Positions 44,300 to 57,400 of a DNA stretch of 64,000 nucleotides are shown one piece after another. The number at the start of each line of letters is the position of its first letter. Position 1 is the stretch's first letter. Where the stretch lies: positions 68,624,659-68,688,658 of the forward strand of contig CM049313.1 of NCBI GenBank assembly GCA_026874595.1, read 5' to 3'. Both the position numbers and the translations under genes were made by a program. The DNA is from Sipunculus nudus (lineage: Eukaryota > Annelida > Sipuncula > Golfingiida > Sipunculidae). The notes beneath the pieces are model-generated. The model searched no databases. It was given only the letters and a program-made list of their open reading frames with translations, and had not been told where the DNA came from.

Positions 44300-46253
44300 A
44301 CAGAAGCGTATAGCTGCCACCTGGTAAAAGAAAAATAAATTATTTATCTCCTACGTACGACATATTATCTCGCACGTACGACATATCATCTCTTACGTAC
44401 GACATATTATCTCGTGCGTAATAAATCTTACGGATCTGATTCATAGACTTCACAACATGCCAACAAATATATGTATAAGCAAAATGTATATGTTAAATAA
44501 TGTATGTTTTCACATCATATATATATACAACATCTTCACCGCTGGACCACCGTTGAAACCAACACACACCCTCACATATATCTATTTATTTATAGTATAT
44601 ATTTAAATGCTATTCGGTTCACATATTTTTTGTGCGTGTCCAGGTTTCTGTTAAATTTCAAGCAAGCGAAATATATATCAAATGGTTGTCTGACAGTCAT
44701 ATACAGAACTCTCTTTTTAAGACAGGTGAATAAATAATGTTAGCAGTATATGTTATTATAATAGTGAGCCTGTCATGATGTTAATAAGAAACAAATCTTG
44801 CCTTTGTCAAACTGAAACTACTTTTGGAGAAAGAATGGTTTCGACAAGAGGTACAGCTCCAATATAGCCTGATTTTAAGTAACTGAGAATGGATATTTGT
44901 GGGGCAGGTTTCTAATATTCTAAACTGATCTTTCTAAGAACTAGAGAGGGGGAGAGCCAATTGTATAGTAGAGAGTTTAATGGAAAAATGACCTATTGCA
45001 TTTTACAAACCAGGTATTTTGAGTATACATGAAATACAATTTAGTCTCCTTAAACTGTTACGGTATCTTTCAATATTTCTTTCTTCGTTTGCTTTCTCCT
45101 GTATACAAGTGGGCGCGATCAATGAGGAAAAGCAAACAGCGCTCACGCCACCTGGTGGCCGTAAAAATAAATTTCACAAATCAAGGTTTTTCAAGCTTTT
45201 CTGGGTGTTTTTCTTTCATGTTTCTTCTCTTTTCTATAATTGTCGCGTGTGCTAGACTAAGATCTTGCTTCTGGTCACGCGGTCTTGGTATAGTAAACAG
45301 ACAAAGGTGCGCTGTGTTTACTCACACACAGAACCTTAATGTATACAAAACCGGTAAACAGGAGATATTAAACCCATGTACCGGCATGGAGTTGCTGAAC
45401 AACTTTCGTATTCAGCCAAAATGAGTTAATAACGTTAGACAAAACACATATCATTACAAAAGAATATGAACCTTGAGTGTCAATACAGAGGTGGCTGTAA
45501 TACAGAGATGCCCGTAAGGAGAGGTTCCTGATTCATATATTATGAAACGAAGTGCTTGATCCCATCAGTTGAACTTCGTGCCGTTTACATAAGGGCGAGT
45601 GACACTGCGTCATGTCATAAATCTAGTTCTAAAATAGATCAATTTAGGAATATAAGAAACCTACCTCATATATATCCATTCTCAATTACTTACAATAAGG
45701 CTATTTGTTAGCTGTACCTCTTGTCCGAACCCTTCCTTCTCCAAAAAGTAGTTTCAATTTGGCAAAGGCAATATTTTTTTTTATATTAATATTATGACAG
45801 GCTCATCATTATAACATCATACACTGCTAACAGAATTTAATTACCTATTTAAAAATGAAGGTTCTATATATGACTGGCAGACAACGATTTGATAAATTTA
45901 ATTTCCTTGAAATATTTCAGAAACCTAGACACAAAGAAACAATGATAAATCGAATAGCGTTTAAATTACAGTATAAATAAATAAATACATCATAAAACAT
46001 ATGCATTTTTTTTATCAATGGTGTTCCGACGGTTTGCAAGGTGAAGATTTTGTGTAGTTAGGGTACGAACACGCATTATTTAACATATACATATATATAT
46101 TGCTTATACACATATCAGATGGCCTGTTGCGTATTCTGTGAATCAAATGCGTAAGATTAATTATGTCGTACGTACGAAATAGTATGTCGTACGTACGAGA
46201 TAAATAATTTAATTTTCTTTTACCAGGTGGCAGTAATACGCTTCCGTAGCAGC
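44300..46253. mobile_element. Foldback element: ~630-bp inverted repeat arms around a ~680-bp centre
   Basis: The left arm (44300-44945) starts gaagcgtatagctgccacct and the right arm (45623-46253) is its diverged reverse complement. Shared blocks include ctgccacctggtaaaagaaaa, tatttatctc.tacgtacgacata, ttagcagt.tatg, gagcctgtcat and gacaagaggtacagct. The left arm holds about 3.5 tandem 21-bp units with ACGTACGACATATTAT. The centre has CGCCACCTGGTGGCCG near 45147. No transposase is seen. Confidence 0.75.
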
Positions 46254-46267
46254 AATACGCTTCCGTA

Positions 46268-46430
46268 CTAAAAGACATGGAATTATTATTTCTTATTATT
46301 TTCCCCCGGCCTATTAACTTGGTTATAAAATTTATCCGAAATTCAGACATACAAATTCTTCATTCTAAAAACAGGCCATAGTATGATCCTAGGTCATAAA
46401 TATTAGCTTATTACGAAATAATTTGGTGCT
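46268..46430. repeat. Dispersed repeat, copy A (pairs with 47487-47650)
   Basis: Shares ctaaaagacatgga, cttattatttt, ggcctattaa.ttggt, ttccgaaattca and taaatattggcttattacga-like blocks in the same order with copy B, 1.2 kb away. It directly abuts the foldback element. Confidence 0.75.
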
Positions 46431-47029
46431 AGGTTGCAGCAGTACTGAGTTTACAGGTCCCTGTAATTGACCACACAGATGCCACCAGTCGGGATAATTG
46501 TTAATTACATGAATTGGCAATAGGGCAGCTGGGACAGTAACAGTATAGGGGTTGCTTTTACTTTCGGGGATAAACATGAAAGATAAGATTCTGACAAAAT
46601 AATAGGGACCTACGCAGGTCTATTAAATTCCTAGACCTGCAACAGGTCGAGGAATATTTTTTTTTCATTTTTTTTCACGTTTATTAATGTTCAGTGGTAG
46701 TTTTATAATTAATGTATTAAATAACTCTTCCATTTACACCGAGGTTATAACCTCCTTGTTAATACTTCTCATTTATTGTGTCGATTCTTATGTGCACTGG
46801 AAATTCGACACACAAAAGTAATTAACTGTTATAAGCATTGTGAAATTGTAGATGAGCGGCGCATTCTTCTTTAATAAGTCTTTACACATTTCATTCCTTA
46901 TGATCTTTACTAAATTGTAATGAAATAAAATGATATATATCACTTATTCAAGGAGCAATAAACGAATCCCCTTATAGATAGTTGTGAATATTGTGGACGG
47001 ATGATATATCTTTATTATTATTATTATTA

Positions 47030-47078
<49 letters not shown>

Positions 47079-47486
47079 TGTGTGTATGTATAATGAAGGC
47101 ACCTCAGTGATCTAAGGTAAACTAGAATAAATCTCACCAATGAGTCCCTCTCCCAATCTTAAATATATATATAGTCTTGCGAAAGCAACAAACGCTTACC
47201 TAACACCTTAACACACACACCATCTCACATACTGGAAAAATTTGATATCCATCGATATTTTTATTGAGATAATAAATATAGTTGTATCCATTACAGATGC
47301 ATACAATAGACTTTATCTGAACACAATGATAGTATAATAAATAGCGTACACAGTGCTTAAACTAAACACCCGTAAATAAGGTCCCCTCAGATAGCTTGAA
47401 GTAGCGAAAATTACAGAGACATGACCTCCAAGACTTCAATAATTGACTAGACTGAAATATAATAAGGTTTCCAGTTGGGAGTTCTA
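46431..47486. other. Intergenic stretch between the paired repeats
   Basis: AT-rich with (ATT)n and (TA)n runs at about 47014-47076. No gene recognised. Confidence 0.6.
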
Positions 47487-47650
47487 AAAGACATGGATTC
47501 ATTATTCTCTTATTATTTTACTTGGGCCTATTAATTTGGTGATAAAATTGTTCCGAAATTCATACATACAAATTTCTCATTCTCAAAACAGGTACTTTTA
47601 TGATCCCGGGTGATAAATATTGGCTTATTACGATACAATTTGGTATTTAT
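47487..47650. repeat. Dispersed repeat, copy B
   Basis: Diverged direct copy of 46268-46430. Its left edge overlaps the candidate polyadenylation site region of the distal perilipin exon. Confidence 0.75.
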
Positions 47651-47652
47651 TA
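47647..47652 (-). terminator. Candidate polyadenylation signal after distal perilipin exon
   Basis: AATAAA on the minus strand about 105 bases past the stop at 47758, a normal distance for a 3' end. It lies in a copy of a dispersed repeat. Confidence 0.45.
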
Positions 47653-47757
47653 AATTTAATAAATATATGTGGATGTCACGTTTAAGGGATTAAGTACATG
47701 TACATTCAATTACTGTAGGCGTTATAATTTCTGTTTTCTTCCATGTGATGGCGCCGA

Positions 47758-47865
47758 TTATGACTTCACGCAGGGCACGTAGCCACTGAACCCATCTTCA
47801 CTGCCCCCTTCACTCTCTTTCTCTTCCATGTCAATATCCATCTTCTCACGTGTGTCGTACGGCGA
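47758..47865 (-). CDS. Perilipin candidate distal terminal exon, acidic C terminus
   Basis: Acceptor tctgtatattccag, then 35 residues (SPYDTREKMDIDMEEKESEG, GSEDGFSGYVPCVKS) and TAA. Phase 0 matches the NPTNWV exon. GC content and codon choice stand out from the AT-rich surroundings, and AATAAA lies about 105 bases downstream. It could instead belong to an unseen minus-strand gene. Confidence 0.62.
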   Translation of the reverse strand, partial: SPYDTREKMDIDMEEKESEGGSEDGFSGYVPCVKS

Positions 47866-50800
47866 CTGGAATATACAGACCTAGTCAGGCACTCTTAAAC
47901 CTTTACAAAACAACACTCCCAAATGCAGACTTTTAAATTGACTAGTCATGACATATATTTACTTTTAATCTTTTTTTACTTTGGCCAATGTTATATGATA
48001 ATTCTACGAGAAAAAAAGCACATTTCATGTTATAAACTCCTATAAACCAATATAACCTCTCATAATTCATATGAATGAAAAACAGAATCATGCAATTTTG
48101 TAGACATAATGAACACTTTAAAAGCAGGATGGCAGGGGTTTACCTGCTGAGGGAGAGGTTGTTCAGGTAATGAAAAACTAAATCCTGTGAGGCAGAATGC
48201 GGTTCTAGCATTGTATACTGCAGTTGCAAAACTCATTTCCCGGAACTTATATAGTGCAAATTTATTCAATATTATTTTCTCGGTCTCTGAATTTCAGAAC
48301 GAGTTTCATTGTATTTTGATCTGAACTGCCTTCTCTAGCCAAGGTCAGAATATGTAATTGGGCAAAATAATTACACAGCAGTTTAATAAGCTGGATCAAT
48401 TTTTCTGCTTCCTTGTTACTTTATCACATCTTATTTACTCTATCCTTATTTACTGAATTATAAAATATTATAAATATGTATGTCACTATATTTCAACCCT
48501 TCAATATATTTCAGTACAATATAGTTTCTGATACCTGATAAACTTAGAATTGATAATTTATGCAGATTGAAAATTAGTCTTGTCTTTATTCTTGATATAA
48601 TCATTACTCATTTCAGGGGCACCAATTGTAAACAAAGGTATTTATTGTATCCCCACAGATATTTTCAACTGGGCAATTTTCTCTTGGTAATCAAATAATT
48701 GCCAATCATCATAATAAATCATTTACTCATTGCAATAAAAGAATGTTGCTGTCCTGAAACCAATGTATATGATGTGATATACAGGGTAGGTCGTTGGATT
48801 TTAAATATGAGGAACAGGGACTGGTTCAATTGAGTCTGTAAATTTTTCAGATTATATCTTAAATAATCATATCCTCTGTCATCAATTAATGGCACTGATT
48901 ATCTATTGTGGTATTACAAAGGAGATTTAATAAGATGGAGTAAGCACTGGGATCCATGTCCAGCATCAAAGGGACATGCATGCCTAGACGATTCCCATGA
49001 ATTTTCATGAAATTTTATTGTCCAATGCGAAGCAGTGAGGGGTGTATATGTAATGCTGAAGAATTCTTTTTCTTGTATCTGACTTTACCGCACACTTACA
49101 CTGTTATTTTTATTTTTCCTGAAAAGTTAAGTTTAACTTATCTGCTTCCCATTGATGTAATTTCTTCTTATGTAACTAGGCAGTGAGCAAGGCCTTCCTA
49201 AAAATTGGTCTGTTCTGGCCGAGAAATGAGTGGGCATACCCACACAAATAACACAATTTTCACCATTTTTTTTTCATTTGAGCAAATCCCTTGTAAAATC
49301 TAGTTCAATAAAAAGTATCCCACAATGTTACAGTGCTTACTAAAATGTAAATTGTATGAATTCATTACATCTGAAAAGAAACTGTATGAAGTCATTACAT
49401 CTGAAAAGAATATTTAACTTCCTTGCCAAGAATTCAGCGGTATCCTCAATGATGTATCGGAGATATATAACCCTTGTGCAATAGGCAAGCTCCAGTAGCC
49501 AGATCAAAGGGCGTTCACACTTAGATGGGGGGGGGGGGGGGGTTTCTTGTCAATATCATAAACATCTGATGTTACCCATAATCCCAGTGCTTACCAATCT
49601 TATTAAATCTCTTTGGCGTTATTAAAATAACAAGGGACCTATGGGTCACGGCGCTCAGCTGTTATATATGATAGAAAATAAGATTTAAAAATGAGGCACA
49701 TGCAGGTTTAGTGTGGTAATAAAAATAAGCTGTATTATGAGTTGTTGTTGTTTAGCTTATGTATGATTTTCATAATACCTTTGGAGACAGGGAAGATGAT
49801 TGATTTCGATTTCATTTATATTATTAACAAATGGAGTACTGTTGTCACACAGATTTTGACTTGGCCATATAACTTATAAGCAGAACATATAATATAAGAG
49901 TTTAACTATTTATTAAAAAAAATTACAAATATTGTCCCAAATATAATTTTTATTAAAAATAATAAGAGAATCGTATGATTTTTAAAATGAAATATAACTG
50001 AAATGATTATTAAAATAATATTAAAGAATATATTCATGAATGCATTCATGAATACATTTTGAAAGTATTTGCACTGGTATTAATATACTTTCATTTTTAC
50101 CTGAATTCCCATTCTTTATGCAAGAAATTTTATAATGGAGTACATATTCATATTCGTATTTAATTTTCAACTGCATAGTATTTGCACCATGTCTGGTATT
50201 TATATAGTTTTCACCAAACAATGATGTTGAGAATCCAGAATATACAAAATTCACACATTTAAATAATGATCATAAGTACCTGGTTTTATGGCTTTTATTT
50301 ATATTAAAAAAAAAATAAATGTAATATATTCATTTTGGACTGATTTCACATCAATGTACACATAAGACACGGTAGATATCTAGATTAATATTATCAACTG
50401 CATCTTTGTCTATCATTAATTTTCCTTCATATGATCCCTATTCATTAGTAATGAATAATATGATTTACTTTTTTATCATTAAAATTGAACTGAAAAATAC
50501 TGCATGGTGTTATTTGGAATATGTGACATTCTATCGATAGATACAAGATTCTTATATCATCAGTAATTGCAAGTTAATTTCCTGTTATTATAAACTAACA
50601 AATTCCTTTTCTATTTTTCTTTGTTTTTAAAATCAATAAAAATTTATTAATTTATTGTTTATTGTTATGTTGTTGGTTAAAACTACTAGATGAGTTGGGT
50701 TGGACACCCGGATCAGCTGTGGCTAGCCATAAGCTGCCTGGCTGCCCCAGTGAATGCCTCGCGTCAAGCATGCATAATTTGCTGAAAGTTCAACAAGGTC

Positions 50801-53800
50801 AACATACAGGTGACTCAAGAGGGGCTTGAGAGAGCCAAGGTCAGACATTGTCTCATAAAAACATTAATAAAAGCTACAATTTTTGGCCAATTTCTTTCAG
50901 CTTTCTAAACTAAAAAGCTGAAATCCTTATGCCTGCATGATATGAAAATTGTATCAACAGTGCTCACAGGAAACAAACGTGCCATGGTCAAAGTTGGGCA
51001 AAATTTAAGGTACTAATGTTATATTTATACTAATAACTTATAAAATTTTAAAAATTCAGAAATAATTTGGGTATTCAATTGAATCTTGATTAAATAATGT
51101 TACATCCCTGACAAAAAATCTCTAGCTTCAGCAATCCCCTTGTAAAGGGAGTAAATATAATTCTTGATTTTTTACAAAGTGCATTATGTTTTGGCCCACA
51201 ACTTAAAACAATTACGCAATACTGACATCATTTCTGGCATGTGCTTAGAGAATGTATAGAAAAATATATATATTATATATGATTAAAGTCAGACCAGTGG
51301 TTTTAATATTAGGCAGTCTTGAAGTGGAACAATGGGTTTTTAATGGAAAAATGAAGTTTTTCATTAATATCTCAAAGGTATTAAGTCCTAGTGACCAAAT
51401 TCTTGGCATGGTAGGGGATTTTGGAGACATCTAATTGTATGCCAAATTTTAGGAACTGAGAGCTGAAGATAGGGAGCGGAGCTCTTGCAAACTGCATAAC
51501 ACAACTTGATGTAAACAAAATGTTACATGGTGTGTGAAAACTTGAATAAAATCTACAGTTTTTGATCAACTGGTTTCAAATTTTTGGTGTTAACAGAAAA
51601 AATGCTAACAAACATGCTGTGAAAATTAAATCCACAGTACTTACAGGAAAAAAGTGCCATGGTCAAAGTTGGGCAAAATTTAAGGTACCAATTTTTTATT
51701 TTTGTTAATATTTCAAAAAATTTAAAAGATTTTGATCTAATTTTGGGTATACAATTTAATTTTGATAAATTAAAGTTATATTACTGGAAAAAAAGTCCAA
51801 AGCTTTAACATGTTTTGTGTTAAGTGATCAAATATCTTTCCTGATTTTTTACAAAATGCATTGTGTTTGGGCCCGTAACTTTTTTAAATTATATAATACA
51901 GACATAATTTCTGGCATGTACATAGGAACTATATAGGGGAATATTCATGGTAAATATGAGGAAAAACAGATTAGTAGTTTTGATATTAGGCAGTCCTGAG
52001 AGTAGTTTTGATATTAGGCAGTCCTGAAGTGTGAAAATAGGTTTTTAATAAAAAATTGAGGTTTTTCCTTAATTTCTCAAAGGAACGAAGTCGCAAAGAC
52101 CCAGTTTTCGGCTTGGTAGGAGATCTTGGGGACATCTAACATTATGCCGAATTTTGGATTCCTAGGTCTTACGGTTTCAAAATGTGCCACATCTACGGAC
52201 GGACGGACAGACGGACAGACAGACAGACGACTGACAATGGACCACGACTATAGCTCAGATGACTTATAGTCAGCTGAGCTAAAAACAAGCAAATTCAAGG
52301 AATTTATGCCCCTATTGCTTCCACCTTCTAGTCTGGGATGATTTTACAGTCTGTGGTGAGAAAAGTGCAAACAGTTACTGCAAAAAATTCAAGTAATTTA
52401 TGTCCACCTCTAGCAGTACCTGTTGGTGATTAAAGAAAGTAAATGTGCTGATTTATCATATCAAAAATGAAATATCATTATTATCTTGAGAGAATGACAC
52501 TCAAAAACCAATCCCAACCACGGTATGCATGAGAGCAATCACTGACCTAAATTTGAATGAAATCAGCTGATATTTAGGAAAGGTATCACAAGGTAATGAA
52601 AACCTGAAAGACAAACAAGAGGGACAGAGGGAGAAACCCAAATCAATGTCCCATGTTCCTGAAAGTTATAAATATATGTCTTTAGGAAGGGAAACTAAAT
52701 ATGATAATGGTGAAAAAAAACAAAGATACACAAAGAAAAGAATGACACAAGCACATGCAGACACAATGCTGATATAACAATGCACATATTATATGGTATA
52801 AATCATATTTATTGACACATTCACAATGCAGCAATAGTCTAGTCATAATGCCATGAATTTAAAATTGAGAGAAAATAATGTGTGTATATATTATATGCCT
52901 GGAAATTGTCACGCTTATCTCAAAATAGAGATAAGTATGAAACTATCTATAAGCATACCATATTTCATAAGCAGGAAAGCACCATCTACAACTAGGGCTG
53001 TGTGATATTATCAATCTATTGATATACATGAATCTTGATACTGTGTTGCCAGTTGTTGTATCGCAATACAGTTGTCAAATATCTATATTTTTGCTATTTT
53101 GTAGATGTGCATAAAACTGATCTTATTTAGTTATAACAATGTCTCTGTTACAAGTTTTGATATTAAATTGGTTTGGATTAAGGACAGGCTGAAAGTGAAA
53201 GCCTTTACCACACCTTTATACATTTGGTAGGAATGTCTAAGTAAGCCTGATATACCATAGGTCAAACGTCCGCCTGGGGAATTTGCATGTCTGCTCAAGG
53301 ACTTGTTGATATATGAGAAATACTTTGAAAAGAAATACTTTGAAAATGTAAGGAAAGTGTAAGAATGTAAGAAGTGCTGAACACAATCATAATTACAATA
53401 CTTCATTTATATTTTCTCCTCAATCTTATGATAACTGTTGGAAGATCTAGTGTCAACTTAACTGTATTATTGTTAACGAATGGCAGTCTTGCGAAGTGCT
53501 AAACATGACTATAGTCCGTTCCAGCACCCCTGTCCACCTGTTTTTTTGTAATTATTTTTTTGATAATCAAAGAACGTCCAAACATTTTTATCTTAGGGCA
53601 GAATGAGGAAAAAGCGTAATTAACTATTATGGAAATAATAGCATACCTTATGTCATTTTCCTGTAAACAATTTAAAACCATTTTATGAGTAACAAGTCTA
53701 TTCTGTAGCGACATCATGCCACTAATCTGTGAAATGGGCATATCAGGGATTGGTGATAACGTCATAATAGACGTGACGTACTAAAGAGGCGCCCATATTC

Positions 53801-54382
53801 ATGGGACCAATAATCAAGAGCTGCCGACCCCCATTTACAGCGAGACTTGTATTCTCCACGTGCACGGGCTTCACTGTTACGTCACATTACTTTATGTCCA
53901 TATCCAAGGAGGATAAACAATGGCCACTTATTAGGGACGCCATGAACCACGGATATATATAATGAGATATGTCAACCAGGCCGTAAAGTGAATAATATTT
54001 ATATTTTGAGTAGGTAAGGTACCAAAAATTACGCTTTTGCCTCTCTATGCCATTGTTGCAAATTTTGTTTTGCAAGTTAGTCTTATGTAGAGATAATCTC
54101 GAAAAAACAGGTGGACAGGGGGTGTGGAACGGACTATAATTGTACACATCATCTATCAGGGCTCTTTGTGCTGAACCACAGTCCAGAATTCCCTCATTGC
54201 CAAGTTATTTGCACATGCAAGACCCAAACGAAACTTTAGTATTTAATGTTTCTTTGGGCAGGGTCAACAGTACATTAGAATGTAATGTTGCCATATTTTG
54301 TGTTTGAAATAAACTGATCTGTATAAATTCCTATTTTGCCTGATATCAAATTTTATAAATAATTAGCAATATAAAAAATGTG

Positions 54383-54420
<38 letters not shown>

Positions 54421-57400
54421 ATATATATATATATATTAAAAAACATGTTTAATCCCTATTAATTACCATGAAAATATTGCAAAATGCCACCAAATATCTT
54501 AATATATTGTGAAACAAAATTTGTAGGCGATACCCAGCCCTATTTATAAACAAAAGACTTAAAGTGTTACTACCTTAACTGTAAATGTATACGTTGCAGT
54601 CATGAATATTCAAAGCATGTGTCTATATTTCTGTGATGGCCAATTTCTGGTTTTTTCCCATACATTTCTGCATCACTTAATGACAAACATGAAAGATGTC
54701 AACTATAAATGTATAAAGCAAATTTCACATGCTGTGTCTTCTTAAAAAGCTATTTTATAAATGCTTAGTCTAGGATAGGTAGGCCCACCAATGAAGCCAA
54801 TAACAAGCATGTGTGATAAGTTCTTGTAAGACTGGACAATAACTGAATGACCGTTCATCTGACTGCATTGATCATGTGACAGCATCTGGTCCAATCAGCT
54901 TTCTTCTTCGGTGTCAGGTTTGTTTTTCCTGAATACCTAGTGGGAGATGGGTAAAGAAGTAAGGAATCAAACAATTTACAATCACACCGGTCATAATAAT
55001 AAAGGCTGAAATAATTCTTCTACACAAATTTCCAAAATCCTGTTGACAAAATTATCCCTATTCATAAAGAGATGTTTTACAGCGAGTGTTAGGAATTGTA
55101 TCTCTATTTTTTTTTTCAAAATTTCTCATTTTCACAAGTTACTGCATAATACATGATAACCCATCCCATTACAATTGTCATTTCTAAAACACAGTAAATA
55201 TAACTTATAATTCAAACTTCAAACACCTCATTTTTTCCCATTTCTGGGCTTTTAAATTATTTGACATGTATATTTTATATTGGATTTATGAGTTATTGGT
55301 TTGCCATAGGATTTTTCTTCAGTGTTATACAAGTATGTTTTACATATGTATGAACACACCATTTTTGAGCACTGTACACTTGAATTACTGGCCTCCTGAT
55401 CACAAACATTACGCAGCAGCAGCAGAAGAAGTTCACACTGGTCGAGCAGCTACAGGTTGCTGTGGTCAAGACCTCAGCCCTGCGCGCTCCTTAAGCATGT
55501 TCTCTGAGCCAACAGAGAGGCTGCCACCATACATCCCGAACCAGTGACTTTAAGGAAAGGTACAGCATCCACAGCCGTACAGGCAGAAGCAACCTACACT
55601 TCCTCTACTGATCCAATCAGCAGAGACCCAGCCATGCCATTAGAGAGCCTGATCTTGTGAACGACAGTGTTTCAAGACATCGCCTTTATACTGCACTTTC
55701 GGCCATTTGGACCGTATTAACCAGTTTACCCAGTTATGCAAATTTTAGCAAGTTTTTTCATCATCAGCATTTGGCCATCAGCATTTGAAAGTAATAATGA
55801 CCTGTCCCAGCCACAATGGGAACTTCCCCTCATATCTTTGCACTAGCACAAGAGATTCCCCCCCCCCCCCCACCCCCTTGCCAGGAAAAAAAAGCCACTT
55901 TGTCCCAATATAGCTGTGGTGTACAAAGATATACCAATAAACATCATGATCCTGTATACAGGCCAGTTATGTGATATGTCATCATCAGCCGGGGCCATGA
56001 CCCCCACTACACAATAATCTGTGCCCATGTGACTGTGTGACCCCTGGATGACCTCTCACCATCACGAGAATGCACTTGGGTCAGTGGAACAGAAGAAATA
56101 CAAACAATATGCACAGGAACCTGTCTGAGGCCTGTTAACTTAAATTACTGTTACTAGCAAGGTCAATGACAAGGTCAATTTGTCTTCCTTCATGTTTGTG
56201 TATAGAATGGGCTACTTGTAATAACGCTCCTGACCAAGGTTATGATTACTGCTACCATGGACTATCAATAAGACTGCTACCATGGACGTCATTCATTATT
56301 ATATCACAATGTTCAGTACAAATGCTTTCTGTGATTGTTTTGTTCAAGTGTTTTGCTATAATCACAAACCCATGTTCACAAAGGTGTTTGAGAGTGTGAG
56401 AAAGCCCTTATAGCCCTTCCCAGCAATGTTCATTTAAATAAATTCTTTATCTAACATATTCTGGGACATTATTTTCAGTTCTGGTACAACTGTGTTAATG
56501 TATTGACAGGAATTTCTTACTGTGCTAGTGCTCTAGTTTAATTCATTAAGATGTGTACATGCATATGTTAATATAATGTATTACTAACTACGCATAGAGA
56601 ATTAGTTGTCTATTATATGCCTCATGTTAATTATAAGTGAACAAGCAGAATAATATCAATCAGAAAGGAGAACATAATAAGATTTGACATTACAGAGTAA
56701 AATATTTTATTCCTGGATATTTAGTGTACAAAACAAGAAGAGCAAAGGACAGTCAATGTATGAAAGGTGTTAATCCAAGCAGTTTGAATAACCAAGCCAT
56801 TTCAGCCTTCATTAGAACTAAGGTTGTCTTGTAACCATGGTTTGATTTCAGAAGTGGATCCAGGCCCCCCCCCCTTCCCCCCCCCCCAATCGCCGCAACC
56901 TTTTTTATCAGGGTTTGAGACCAAATTTTGTGGCCTGGACCCCTCCCCCCTTTTTCTGGACCTGGGGACTTTTTTCAGGTTTTATTAGTCCTCCTGGATT
57001 GGACCCCCTCCCACCTTTCCTAAACCCTGAATCCACCCCTAGATTTTGATCAAGTTCAGAGGTTTTCATGACAGACATCCAGGAATAACAAAGTGCACGG
57101 AAGCATTTTGTGTGATTTTTAAAAGGTATCACATATAAGCAAAGAGGATATGTTGGTAAGAAATCAAGGAAATCATCAACAATGGAGCCTCAAAAAATGT
57201 TTGCAGAGTGACATATTTCCTAAGGTTTATAAAATTTTACAATTCCCACCCCCATAACAGTTACCTTATTTCATTTATGTTGCACATGCAACTCTCTGGC
57301 ATCCTTGCATAAGAAGGGAATATGTTTAATATCACAGGCATATTAAGCACAACCTTCAAATTATGAAATAAATAAATGTAATTAAATGACCTGTAAAAAG

